From assembly GCA_002751075.1 (NCBI GenBank), contig NAOQ01000128.1:73524-137523 (forward strand): DNA of 64,000 bases, given 5' to 3'. Source of the DNA: Ichthyophonus hoferi. Taxonomy: Eukaryota; Opisthokonta; Ichthyosporea; Ichthyophonida; Ichthyophonidae. The position numbers were made by a program, and so were the translations under genes. The notes beneath the pieces were generated by a model that did no database searches, was not told the origin of the DNA, and was given only the letters and a program-made list of their open reading frames with translations. Positions within the stretch are counted from its first letter, which is position 1. The number at the start of each line of letters is the position of its first letter. This document shows positions 30,672 through 44,091 of the stretch, one piece after another.

Positions 30672-33600
30672 TTAACACTGAGAACTAGACTCCTCTTCTA
30701 TCTCATCCAAGCCATTAACTCTACTCAGTGCAGCTTTGATAGCCATATATATGGGACGATAATCCGAATGAGGCTCTGACAATCGATATATAAAAACGGG
30801 TGTTTCAATCCATATTAGGTCCTCTATAGGGTCATAGAAAATATTTTCTACCTCGGTAATGTAAATGGCTTGCATGTTCTTGAACTGACATTGTTGGTAT
30901 TCTTGTGTTAGATATGATGATATGATGGACTGATAAGAACAAAAAAAGAAATATAGAAATATATCTATAGAGTACATTTTCTTGCTTACATTTATCTGCC
31001 TGTACTGTTTATCTAGTTAATGTCAAGATGTATCACAAAAAATTCATAAAAAGAAATAAGGTATTATTCATAACAGTTTAGAGTAATTGTAAGGGTATGG
31101 GTATATGTATGGGAGATGGAAAACGTGGGAACATCTATTCACTAAAAGGAGGGGAGGATAGAGAGGAACCAATAAAAAGAGGAAGATACTAAATTCAAGC
31201 GAAATGGAAACAATAAGCGCAAGTGTATTCTCTATGCTCACCTTATCAACAACATATCCACATACGGTAACGTCCGTAGAATCAGCACTTATTTCACATA
31301 ATACGTCATTTGATCTGGCTTCAAAATGTCGCAAGTCTCTGTAATCCCCATGGGGTCCTACAAGGGTAAACCGGTCTAAACCATCTGTTGGAGCAAGAAT
31401 GCACTATATTAGGTAATATTATATAGGATTTGAATGATTCATTAGAAGGAAAGAATGTGAACAAAAGAGAGGCGAGAAGTGAAAGGTAAAATTTTATTTA
31501 GTATAAAAGAGCGTATAATTATCAAGGCAAACCGTGTCCATTGTCATAATAGAAAGAATAATATGCAAGGACTATATATATATATATATTCAGCAAGACA
31601 ATTAAGTTAAAAGATATCTACCTTCACTTTCATGCAATGATTGTGGGACTTCATCCACCAAGGGACTCAATAAGAATGTAGCACTGTTTCTATGTCTATG
31701 AACAACACTAGATCTACTTAACGTGGGGTCCATCACTGTTTGCCTGGATTTCACCTTAGAATTGCTTCTAGCTAGATGTTGAGCAGTAAAGCTTCTTTCG
31801 GCTGCCAGCACTTTCTCCATATAACTATTTCTGACCTTCCCTCTCCGTACTAATATGCACATGACAATGAAGGTAATCAAGAGACACAATAGAATGATGC
31901 CAATAAGAGAGCCTACAATCATACCAGTACTGTTACCCTCGAATGTGGCATCTGTATGAGAAAAAATAAGTAAATAGGGTGCAGGGCAGGGTGATAAGAT
32001 ATGTAATAAGGCGCACTTATGTGCCTATTTCTGGATTATATTGATAACATTGGAAAGATAATAGGGAGGTAGCAGTACCCATTCAGGTTTTTCTATCTAA
32101 GACTTAATTATCTCTACTTGGTGCATTCCTTTGCATAACCGCTTGGCTACATATAGGATGAAATGCATCTATTGTAACTCTATTATCTACAATTTATAAT
32201 TAGTTTAAATATAATAAGATTGGTTCAAATAAAAACTGGAAATACTAACAGAGAATAGGGTAAGGTCCCTTATATAGGTAATCACAGTGATACTATCGCC
32301 CTGTACATACAGCTTGTGATGTCAACATTAACATATTTATAGCAAATACTGATACTATCGTTATTATACCAGTGGGGGTGGATATAGTAATTAGGGTAAT
32401 AGTAACTTGAAAAAGGCTAGGATTAATAAAACTACGACTGGTAATAGCAAGGTTAGGACCTACCTTCACTATCAGGTTCTGGTACAATGGTTTCTGTAGT
32501 AGTGGGAATAACATCTGTAGTAGTAGTAGTAGTAGTGGTGGTGGTGGTGGTAATAGAAGGGATAGGTGGGATGTAAAGTATAGGTACAAGTAGTTTTTTT
32601 TCAAAGGTTACTAGTCCCATACGTTCAGTGCAACGAGGGTGTCGTCTAGTCCATACTTTCACAGTGCACTCCTGCGTAACCCCACTGCAATTGGATATCT
32701 GTCAGTTATTGCAAGAAGAGATACAATACTTTACCCATATATTTTATTTTATGTAGGGCTATATATATATATATGTACAGGTAGGTAGGCATGACAGAGG
32801 TGTGACGTGTATTGTTATGTTCTCAGCCATGAATTTATAAGTAAATAAGCAACCAAAGATTATACTAGATCTGAACTCCTATCCCATAGGGCCTATAAGA
32901 AGATTAGCTAAGAAGACAAGATTGACTCTTAATCTCTTTCCATATATGGATCTGCACCCGTGCACATCCAATCATAAACATACTTTACAGGGTAGGAGAT
33001 GACAGGTATAGTCACTATTCCATTGCCTTCAACAGTCACCACTACGGTTGTCTTGATTTCCCCCTCAACATCAAATCGACATGTATCTTTAGAGTCAATC
33101 ACTATCTCCCATAACCAACTCTATAGTTTGGAAATAGTCATTGGTTAGTATAGTACAAGACTGTTCTATATTATAATTAATAAACCAATATATACTTAAA
33201 AAAACAATGAAAAATAATAGAAATAAATAAATAAAATAATATATATAGTGTAAAAATGTTTTAGCAATAATTCCAAGTATGTATTTATCCAGCCAGACAC
33301 AACAATGTTTGAAATTTTAAATATTCCACAAAAGATGTAAATAGATATTTAAATAGTATATGTGTTAGATTTTCTACTAAACAAATCATTCCATTCGTTA
33401 CTATATGGGAATAAACAGACACACACAACCAGTAAAAACCTCTAAAATATGCATATCTCCTCCTAGACAAAAATACCTACATTGACTGTTCACACCATTT
33501 TAAAACAAACCAATTAAACTGCAGATTTAGACACTTACCCTGACATCTGGGTTTTGGATTGTGATATCCTGAGACACACTGGGAGAAGGATTGGTAGGTT

Positions 33601-36600
33601 GTGCGTCTAAAGCCATGTCCCAATATTCTCCAGTAAGAGCAAAGGTAGGGGCAGGTGGGACTGTATAATGCGAGGATGGGTTAGTTGTAGGTCCATTTAA
33701 ACACGCTTCTGTATGCACAAAATATAATGGACCATAATATATGTGTCAACCAATTGGACTCTTCTCTCTCCACGACCATCTCTAATTGATCACTGCTTCA
33801 CGTCCTATATATATATATATACTACTATCTCATTCTTCTAATCTCTCACATGGACATATTGCATCAAATATAGCTACATATAAAACATAGACAACCTACT
33901 TGTATTTATAATTATCCAATTAATTAATGCTGGGCTCTGAACTATCTTATATATCAAAGGCTATAGTTAGAAAGTATAAAAAGGTTTTCTGAGACAGATT
34001 GGAGACACTTAGTTCTGTGGTGATACTGAATAAAGGCTATACAGTTTTTATACTACATTTTCTGCTTACAATAGTCGGCTGCCAACATGAACATGGGTGA
34101 AATGATTATAACTACTACACAGGCTTCAATTGACACATACCTTGATCTGCAGGGGTGAGGTACATTCCCTGGCATATATCGAGAGGTACTGGACAATTGC
34201 CAGCCTTCCCAAGGGAGGTCCAACGAGGTCGGCTCACGATGACAAGGCCAACCGTACAGGTGGCTAATCCTGTAAACGCATCGGGTGCTGAAAGGGCTAG
34301 CTGTACTACTTTGGTTGTTTTCTGTTAGGTAAGGTAATTTGATTGGTTAATTGGGTTGAATGTGATTGGCTGGGACAATGATAATGAATCAAAACATTAA
34401 GAAAATAATATAAATAATTGGTGTAGTGAATAAATAGGAGAAGGAGAAATATGGTAATTAAAGATAGATAGGAAATATAAGAAGTTGTAAATCTAATAGA
34501 GATATAGAAAAAAACTTCAGGGTGTACTTAGGGATAATAATGATAATATAACAACTTGGAGACCCAAAAAATTTAAATAAAGAGAATACCCGTATGTATA
34601 TAGAAAAACAAAAAAAAAACATACAGTTGTCAATATGACGTTGCTTCCAAAGTCATTTGTAATGTCATGGCTGCAGGTCACGCTATATTGAAAATTACCT
34701 GAAACCTGTGAAATAAGCAAGTACTTTTATTAGCTTTCAATGATTGGATACGGGTTTTTAATAATATCTTGCATACTATTTTAATATATCTTATCAGGTT
34801 AATCCCAAATTGTACTATTATACTACCATACTTTTATACTATCTTGCTATTATACCATATATATATATATATATATTTATGCGCATATATTTATATAATT
34901 TCTTCCAATACAAACTTCAATATATTTCTTACCTCGCCGTGATTGGTGACATTGAATGTAATAGTCAACAAGCGTGGATTATCAAAATCTTGCCCGATGC
35001 TCCATATTTGGCACTCAGGACTTTCAACAGTTGGTTGGTTAAACCCATCCACCCACCCCTTCCGATTGGTTAAGACAAATGGCTCCTGGAGAGAGGGAGA
35101 GGGAGAAGGAGAAGGGGTGAGAGTGTGTAAGGTCTTACGTAAATATATACCAAGAAAGACAACAGAACAGATAGATGGAGAGGATGGAGAGAGAGGAAGA
35201 AAGAGGGAGAGAGAGGAAGTTATCTACTTTGAGCTTCAAATGGGGGAACGCAATGGTTGGTTTCCATGACTCCTGTACAGCCATTAGGGAGAGAGTATTT
35301 TCAGTTACTACTACGCGCTGGCGGCTGCCAATAGAAACGGGTGCTGGGTGATTGGTTGAGGTTAGAATAAAAAAATGGTAAATTCCGTATGTCCGGAGCC
35401 AATAGGAACAAACGAATTGTCTAATAGTTTAGCATGTAATATATATATGGCCCTTTGCTTTTTTTGTTTTAAGAAATCACAATATGATTTTGATTCGTTA
35501 TGAATTTTGGTCATCTGTAATTTAGAGTTTTCACTTTGGTCGTATTCCGAAATCCAGGATTCTTCTTTCTTTGTTCTTATACGTTAGTTGCCAACCTCGC
35601 AGAGTTTATTTTAAAGAGGTATTTTCTTCTTCTTCATATCTTTAGACGGTGGTCAAATCAATCTTTTAATGATGTGCACAAAAAGAGATATTTCGTTATC
35701 GGCAGGCTAAAGTAAAAGTGTAATTAATCTATCTACCTACACACAATTGTAAGTCAAACGAGGACCAGTCATAGGTTGGCAAACTAATACATGTATAGAT
35801 AATATAAACTAATATGTGTACCTGTTAGCATGGGATTACCAAAGGGGAGTTGATGTTTGCTTTCACGGGCCAGAACAGACATTTGTTTCCCTACACACGA
35901 GCCTGTATAGTAAGGAGATAAAACAGTAAGTGTAAAACTCCTTATTGGCTACTACTATCTTACAAAGATCAGAGGCTCACTAGAATTGTCTAATCTTATC
36001 TCGATAATCATGCATTATCGTGTCCTCATTTGTATGGCTCGTGAGCTAATCCATTGATGTATGAGATTGCATTGACAAATCAACTTAGCCTAGTTAAGAA
36101 AGTTATGCAATTAACCATTGCTCAAAGTTATTGTATGAGTTCATTGAATTGCCAGTAATACATAATTAATAAAACCAGTAATAAGCAAATATAATATATA
36201 TAATATATCATAGAATAAATAGAAATAAAAGAAAGAGCTATAACAGTGCAGTGAGTGGGACCGTCATGAACATTTCGGACATGCCCTAAAGAGGAAGGAA
36301 AGAAAGAAAGAGTGGAGGGTCTAGAGGTGAGATACAGCCAACAAGCAGGAACAGACACATAAAAGGGTTCGAAAGAAAAGGTTAGATGTTGGGGCAAGTA
36401 GCAAAGAATATATATGCTCCATACCAAATTTTTGGTTGCAGAAGTCAGGCTGTGCCTTGTAAGCACTCTCTGATACAGCTAACTGGCCACACTCTGTACC
36501 AAAGAATGAATTTTCTAAAGTAATCCAATTGTTGTTGGTTTGATCTACCAGAATGCTGTAACCATTTGTGCTCGTGACGATTGACGAATCACTTGTCCCA

Positions 36601-39600
36601 AGACTATATGAGAGATTGTTAGTTAGAAATTGGAATGAAAGTGTACGGAAGAAAATAAAAGGAAATATGTAGAGGAAAAGAGATTGATGAGAGAAAGAAA
36701 AAGATATAAGTAGATAGATGAACATGTAGATAGAGAGGTATAAAGATAGAAATATTTGGAGAGATAGAGATATATACTGAGATATATAGAAAGATAATAG
36801 TAAGATAGAAAAACAGGGAAAGAGAAAACGTAGTGTATACAAAACGAATGTAAAAGATAAATGAGAAATGTGATAGCTCGGATGCAGCTGGATAGTACGA
36901 TATGATATGTTACATTGACTTACCCAGTTGAGGATAAGGAATATTCTCCAGAGGTTGCACTTCCATTCTCTGTTAGATTGAGCCAGGCTACAACTACAGA
37001 CCATTCAAGAGGTTAATAACATAGAGAGAATACACGCCTAAAAATATATATGAAAAAGGATGTATATATGTATTGTTAGATGTGTAGATATGAGGTATGA
37101 GATAGACAGTGTTAAATGAATATATTTTGTGGAAGGAATAATGGACGATTGCAGGTAACAAGAACAAAAACAAAGGCAGTTAGGCCTCTACCGATACATT
37201 ACGCAAATAATAAATATTAGTACACTAAACTAGAGAATTGCATCTATCCTTATTATAAACAAAGAATACCAATATGAAAGCTGAATAAATCACATATATA
37301 ATATACATACTTTCTCCATCGATAATAACAATAGCATTCAAGCGATTGTCAATTGTTACTGTAGAAGGAAGAATCCTTAAGGCAGCCCTAGGACTGGTTC
37401 TGTCTTTATATAATCGCTGGTGTGTGTAAATACAGTATGGACATTCACCATTGCGGGGAGAGTAACGTGGGCATTCTATGTCTAGATCATTCTGAATAAG
37501 AGAAAGAGATAGGTTAGATAATAAAACTATACGGACGGGAAAATGGAAGGGAATGTGTTTTGTTTTCCAGAAACGAACATAAATGATAGAATAAGAAAGT
37601 AGTAAGACTGTTTGAATAGAATACGCATGTCTATGCCCGTCTATGTGTATGTGTATGTATGTATATATGTATGTATGTATGTATCAATTAGATACAAGAA
37701 TAGTCAGGATAAGGAATAGATTAGGGCAAGGGCCTTTCTCTTTACATACCTTTACTGGATACGATCCTGAATATTCGATCGTTTCAAAATATGTGCCAAT
37801 AGACTCGGTTGACATACTGAACACAGGCTCTATAAAACGCATCCACCCATGCATGGATTAGCTCTCTGACGTAACAACACAACTGTAATAATTAGTAAAA
37901 TTATATAATCAAGTTATATTTCAATTATTATAGACTTAATTTCACTTAATTAATTAACTGACATACATAAAATATAATTTCATTCATGTTCATACAAGAC
38001 AGGCAGGAACAAGAACCATACCTAGTTTAGTTATTTCAATAGTCGCTACATTACTATCCATATAGGTATAATAGGGGTCCTGATCAGAGCCGTCTATGAC
38101 AACGTAGGAGAGTGCTATGCTGATGGAGAACTGACCGGCAGCTGATAGTGCAGGGATTGTCAACTGCATTAACTGTAAGAGAAAAATTAACGGTTAAGCT
38201 ATGAAAATGTAACGTTTGAAGACTGTTTTAACCATTGCGTAATCTATTTTTTCAAAATGTATATTATACAGAACTATAGTAATACGAAAGGGTGGTTTTA
38301 GATAATAACCATGAAAATGTAATAATGGAAAGTACAGAACTATTTCATTGACATCTTTGCTAGTTTCCACCCTATATTGTTCTTCAGAATATTTATTGTT
38401 TATCTCACCGCACCTACTTTACTTAATCAGTTGATTTTATTATACTATCTTTACTCAATTCTTTCGCGCACATATGTACTTTCTATGTACTCGACTACGT
38501 GTAATATGCTCATATACACCTCTCTGCAAATACAATCATATCATCAAACTACACTAGTATTCATATTAACTTTGTAACCCCTACAGACCATACCTGTCCT
38601 GTGGGATTGGAAAACATTACGGACCCTCCGCTTCTGANNNNNNNNNNNNNNNNNNNNNNNNNNNNNNNNNNNNNNNNNNNNNNNNNNNNNNNNNNNNNNN
38701 NNNNNNNNNNNNNNNNNNNNNNNNNNNNNNNNNNNNNNNNNNNNNNNNNNNNNNNNNNNNNNNNNNNNNNNNNNNNNNNNNNNNNNNNNNNNNNNNNNNN
38801 NNNNNNNNNNNNNNNNNNNNNNNNNNNNNNNNNNNNNNNNNNNNNNNNNNNNNNNNNNNNNNNNNNNNNNNNNNNNNNNNNNNNNNNNNNNNNNNNNNNN
38901 NNNNNNNNNNNNNNNNNNNNNNNNNNNNNNNNNNNNNNNNNNNNNNNNNNNNNNNNNNNNNNNNNNNNNNNNNNNNNNNNNNNNNNNNNNNNNNNNNNNN
39001 NNNNNNNNNNNNNNNNNNNNNNNNNNNNNNNNNNNNNNNNNNNNNNNNNNNNNNNNNNNNNNNNNNNNNNNNNNNNNNNNNNNNNNNNNNNCCTCTCTGC
39101 AAATACAATCATATCATCAAACTACACTAGTATTCATATTAACTTTGTAACCCCTACAGACCATACCTGTCCTGTGGGATTGGAAAACATTACGGACCCT
39201 CCGCTTACGTCTCTCCTGTTTCTTTGCATAATTGTATTATCCTTGGCTCTAGTATAGATTGTAGGTACAGGGAAGCCAAAATTTGTCAGGCTATATGTTT
39301 CTTGACTAGTAGCAAAAGGAAAGTCAGGTAGGGTGTTATCACCAACTGCCCTGTCAATAAACATATAGAAACTGTAGGCCTCCGAGGGTACTGATGGGGA
39401 TGCTGTCCCATCGTAAAATGCACCTGGAAGAAGATTTAAAACCGGGAACCAAGGCTGCTGCGAGTCCACAGCCAAACTTGGACAGAACCTAGTGATCTCA
39501 AGCACAACTGTGTGACTATCTCCTGAGTAGTTGGAAATATGAAAGATAGTGTTAGCGCACTGGAAGCTAACTAGGGACAACTGTGATATGTATATATAGA

Positions 39601-40639
39601 TGTATATAGAATGATAAGCTGAAGGAGAGGGTGATGACTATTCATGTACATGTTTTTGAGTTGCATATCGTGTGTTGACTTAAATTAAGAGATATCATTA
39701 CCTTTACTTTTTTTTAGGTGTGCTCATAACTTGTTCTGAACCAATAATTCCACTTATAAGTAAATTAAAAAATAAAAACATAGAAAATAATTGGATATCC
39801 GGCAACAATGTGTACCGTACCATTCAGTCTTAACTGGCCCATTGCTTTCATTATCTGATGAACCATTTCTAGATTTTATCTTCACTGAGCCAGTTTATTT
39901 GTATTTGAATAATAATTATTAATGAATAAAAATAGAGAACATTTAACTTACCAATAGGCTTGTACTCGCACGTGATAGTTGGAAGCAAACGATTAAGAGA
40001 GTTGGTGCTATTAGCAAACCACTTTAGGTAGTCATTTCTCCATTTCCAAAATTGTTGAACTTTTAGATTACAAAAATCAGTGACTAGAGGTATCCTTTGA
40101 AGGACATTGTCGATTTCTATCCATGGTTCAGATGGGAACACCAGTTCCAATTTGTCCTGTGGTGAGTGCTTTTTTTAGTTATATTTTAAACTGTTGTGTA
40201 AGAGATTGATTTTAATAAAAGTAAGAAGAATTGTGCTAATGTTTTTGACACGGCTAACCGTCATATATTGGATGCATGTAAAGGCCGTCAGCCCACATAA
40301 GCAGTAGTATATAAAAATGAAGAGACAGAGATATATGCAAACAAGGAAAAGCACACAGGTGAGCACGAGCGCACTCACCCTTCCTACCACTAGCTTTTAA
40401 TTACACTGTTACCTTACCTTGTATGCATTACAAGTGCTTTCGCTCAGATCAAATTCTATTGTACAGATCTCTTTGTTTGTGCATATGGTGTCAAACGGCA
40501 AACGTTTTTTTATAATTGGGTTAAAGGTGCTTATTGAAATGTCTGCATTAACAACAAATGATGATATTATGGCTTGAAATACAACAACTATAAAAAGTGT
40601 TGCGCGCGCCGTCCTTCGAATTATATGCTGAGGAGGCAT
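30672..40639 (-). CDS. HAP2/GCS1-like class II gamete fusogen, divergent
   Basis: HAP2 is a type I membrane protein on gametes that merges plasma membranes at fertilisation. Exons in transcript order: 40418-40639, 39952-40156, a possible 48-base exon near 39790-39870, 39167-39570, 38022-38172, 37750-37829, 37311-37491, 36924-36993, 36425-36603, 35822-35902, 35228-35343, 34933-35085, 34625-34705, 34141-34321, 33539-33708, 32989-33120, 32464-32698, 31622-31951, 31242-31384, 30672-30929. Phases close, giving about 1139 aa. It has an N-terminal signal sequence (about 1-32), a long ectodomain, a Thr-rich stalk with 12 Thr (about 868-879), a transmembrane helix (about 907-931: MIVGSLIGIILLCLLITFIV) and a tail of about 208 residues. 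HAP2 identity rests on GTECGQLAVSESAYKAQPDF then GSCVGKQM (about 489-521), which match the family's conserved ECnkiGv-aF-QP-C-GSCL-QL block. It also rests on the domain III-like ITFNVTNHGE/VSGNFQYSVTCS followed by ATCTVGL. I do not see the usual FCC-C fusion-loop signature. The fourth coding exon is duplicated by a false gap. Confidence 0.72.
32512..32555 (-). repeat. Trinucleotide repeat encoding polythreonine
   Basis: An ACT/ACC codon run (AGT/GGT on the plus strand) inside the juxtamembrane exon of the HAP2-like gene. It encodes about 12 consecutive Thr, a likely O-glycosylated, length-variable stalk. Confidence 0.8.
35935..36152 (-). repeat. Dispersed repeat, copy 2 (inverted)
   Basis: The reverse complement of the repeat at 26862-27075, inserted in a HAP2 intron between the exons at 36425-36603 and 35822-35902. 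Confidence 0.7.
36660..36815. repeat. GATA/GAGA-rich low-complexity tract
   Basis: Purine-rich irregular GATA and GAGATA units within a HAP2 intron. Confidence 0.6.
38518..39207. other. Assembly gap with duplicated flanks (false gap)
   Basis: 454 N at 38638-39091. The 116 bases at 38518-38634 are repeated at 39092-39207, including the 3' end of a HAP2 exon and its splice donor. Two overlapping contig ends were probably scaffolded without merging. The exon copy at 38586-38634 should not be counted as an extra exon. Confidence 0.9.
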
Positions 40640-42164
40640 AATACCCGTGAAGAGCCTGGCCGCAAGCCGACTGAATAGGTTTTAAATATAGTTTGGAATA
40701 TAAATAATAAACTTCCTTAATATATGTTGGGTTATAAAATAATAATGTTATATTTTGTAGGGGTCTGTGCTATATAATTTACAAAATTCACTTTCCCTCT
40801 ATTGATTCTCACTGTATATGTATGTGTATAACCGAGAACAACATTCGATATTTAAACTGAACACAAAAATAACTAAATGAAGAGCCGGGCGGTCCGGCTA
40901 AACATATAGCCCTCGTCAAATTCACATCAAGCTTATTGATTGGCTACTAATAATTTAAATGATTTGATGGCAATGTTTATGAGATTAAAGTAAACATAGT
41001 AAGATTTCTCAATAAAGACTTAAAGCAGACAGCATTATAAATTATATATATATATATATTGCTTATTAAATTGTTTTTATTTATTTTTAATAATAAACAA
41101 TTTATTATTTATTTTGAATTTTTATCACTTATAGAATATGAAAATATAGGACGAGTATCTTTAGATAACAGATTGTCCGATGAAAATTAGAACGATAATG
41201 ATTGGTTTTCACTTTTCCGCCATGGCGCCAAAATAATTAGAACCGACAATAACTTGGCCCATCAGACACAAATATGAATGCAAATGCTCACCTACTGAAC
41301 GTTTGAGTACATCGCACGAGATGAAAATCACTGTATACCTGTTCATCATGCCGCCTTAAAGGAATGTATGTGGGTGAAGATCTGGAAGAAAAAAAAAGGG
41401 CAAGGGGCAGAAATAAAAAGCTATTTTACAAGAGAAAATATTCATTTAAGTATCATTAATTGGAAAAATAAAGTCCCTATATTAACCTTGCACTTTACGC
41501 TTGAGATATCTAGCCGGAAGATATAAGACATTTATCACATTATTATAGAATGGATAATCTTAAATCTTAACCGTGTATGTACATATACGGTGTGAGCACC
41601 GACATATGCTGCTCATGCACCTACAAAAATGGTCAATGTATTCATAAAAACAAAACATACTTTGAAGTAGGGGATATTGAAAGATCTTTTATTAATGGAA
41701 AACAGGCAGTCGTACATACTATATTATATATTAAACTGAACAAAGCTCTGTATTTTTTTAAAAAAATCTTAAACAGGATTTTTAGAACTACTTTCCTCCA
41801 TCTGATCAATTGTGGGTTTCTTTAGGTCAAGTTTAAATTGAAAATAGTAGATAAGAGATACATTCTGTTAGGCGATAGAGCTTCCATCCAAACTTTTGAA
41901 TGGAAAAAGTACACGACTCTTAATTATACATATATTTTATATGCTTGAATCTTTGGGCTTGAAGTAATTATATATGAAGGTAGCCTGATAATGAAGTCTA
42001 CATTATAATTGAAGATGATCGGCCTCATATTTATTCAGTGCACTGGTTAGGTCGACTTCACTTCCAATGAAGCTTGTTACAAGACCGTCAACTCCGATGG
42101 AACACACAGTTCAGCCAATTAGCTGGTAACAAGTAGATTATGAAATGATTGATCCAATACCAGT

Positions 42165-42370
42165 TTTGGCGTTCTTAATCAAATGAGATGATAGATGATT
42201 TGTCAATATCACAATATGAACATTTATAATAATGATATAATTGGCTAACCATACAATTATAATAATTCTCATTGGTCTTCTGTGAATTATATTAGCCAAT
42301 ATGATTCTTTATTCACCTCGATGAACGCTGCCGCTTTGACATTCGCAGTAAATGGATGTTGAGGAAAGTA
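42165..42370 (+). repeat. Dispersed repeat, diverged copy 3
   Basis: It resembles the repeat family of 26862-27140, including GATTTGTCAATAT, TTGGCTAACCATACAA, ATTAGCCAATATG-ATCTT and a trailing ATGTTGAGGAAAGTAT block. It is more diverged than the other two copies. Confidence 0.4.
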
Positions 42371-42780
42371 TCAATAGAAACCAAAAAAAAAAACCAATTG
42401 CTCAGATCTCTCGCCCGTTCAGAAATCAGAGAACTGTCTACTAACATTGAATAATGATGATAGTTATTATTTCCGTCGTCATATAGCACCTCTTACTGCT
42501 CGATATCATCGTGTAGTTTCCTCATTAGCAACTAAACTAATCAAAACAGCGATTCCCTTTTAATTAGAACGGAGATATAATTATCACAGCCAGTTACCTA
42601 GAGAGTTAGCACGCACATCTTCTATAGAATCTCTATCACAACTGTGCCTTAAGGACAGATCAGATCAAGTGGCTAGTAATATACGCCATTCAATTGGAGA
42701 TCCCGAAGACTGTGAAGTTGCTAGAACTACCACAGATTCTTATAAATCCCAATATGCTAATTAGATATCTGAGATCTATA
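42370..42780 (+). mobile_element. Decayed element fragment, copy 1
   Basis: A coding-like patch with locally open frames and a composition unlike the surrounding DNA. Its second half (about 42565-42730) is clearly related to 43795-43975, including a block GATATAATTATCACAGCCAG against GATATAATTATTATCATCAG. It is broken in several places. I treat it as an old transposable element remnant; the family is uncertain, perhaps the same as the reverse transcriptase trace at 44092-44331. Confidence 0.4.
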
Positions 42781-43599
42781 GCTCGTTTAAACTTGAGAAT
42801 AACCTGAATCTAAGACGTGTTCTACTCATTTTAAAACAATAAAATGAGATTAACCAAATTAAGTAGGTAGAAGAATTGTATCACAAGTCAGCCGGACAAT
42901 CAACAAACTGCTGTAGGCAATTTCTATAAAACAAATTCAACCGCACACATAATTCCTGATGTATTGGATATTTCGTTGTCCATGATTATATAACGCCAAA
43001 TCGCAATAATTGCATGACTATTAATCTTGCAAGACACTCAGATCTATATTGTACCAAGACAGCTGTTATATATATATATTGCTAGTTAATGTAGTCATAG
43101 GTACGTTGGGCTGAGGCCCAGATATATATATTGTTACAAGATCGCTAGCCATGGATGAATAAGAAGGCTCGATTGAAACCCAGATAATAAGTAGATAGAT
43201 TCTTTTGTTATAGTATTCAGTATATGAATACATTATATTAATGAGGAAATGAGGTAACACGTCATCCAAACAGGAACATAATAGTATCTGATACAACTTT
43301 ACATTCCTAATGGGTCTCTGCTATCTTTCATGAATTGTGTTAGTCGATAAGAATATTTAGGACCGGTTCCTGATTAGTTTACTGAATAGCGAGCGATACG
43401 GGAAGTTAACCAAGATATAACACCTGCTGATAAAACGTAGTATTAAAAAAAGAAAAACTCCATAGTAAAGTCCCTGAGGTTATTCCACTCATACATGAAT
43501 TGATATTTGTGGAAAAATACAAAATTCTCGTAAAAGATATGCAAAAACACTTTGCACATAATTATATATATGTAAGATACATGGCTATTGTAATATCTA

Positions 43600-44010
43600 A
43601 TTTAACACTGCCTCTCATAAATGATAATCAGTGTTCAAGTAATACTACTACTCAGAAGCCTGAAAGTTGCTTACTGACATTAAATAGCAATAATAGTTCT
43701 TATTTACATAATAACTTGCTCCGCTTAATGATCGTTTACATTATACAATCTCTACATTTGTACCAAAACGTATCAAAGCATCTATTCCCCCAACATTAGA
43801 ACAGGGATATAATTATTATCATCAGTTATCTAGAGAACTGGCATATGGGCCTACGTAAATACTCTAGCACAACTGAGTCTTCAAGACAGTTTTAATCAAG
43901 CAGCTATTACGTATACTGGTCAGACAACAATAACCACTACCAGTTACACAATTGGAGATTCCAACAGCTGTCTGTGTTCAACTCCTTAGAGCTAACACAG
44001 AATCTGATAT
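43600..44010 (+). mobile_element. Decayed element fragment, copy 2
   Basis: Related to 42370-42780 in the same orientation, about 1.2 kb away. The shared order of blocks suggests a duplication or two insertions of one family. It is broken and old. Confidence 0.4.
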
Positions 44011-44091
44011 ATATATTGTTCTTTTAAGCCCAGCTTCCGAAATTATTGTTTTTGAATTTTAAATATTTGAAGGCCTTAGTGAAATTTATTT

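Noticed and set aside
36321-37004. 227-codon minus-strand frame
   Set aside because: It reads through a HAP2 exon and its flanking introns; only 36425-36603 and 36924-36993 are spliced coding sequence, and they use phases consistent with the HAP2 gene.
38586-38634. An extra HAP2 exon left of the second gap
   Set aside because: It is identical to the end of the exon at 39167-39570 and is created by the duplicated contig end.
41577-41825. 82-codon frame near the HAP2 promoter
   Set aside because: No splice or domain support, and an AT-driven composition.
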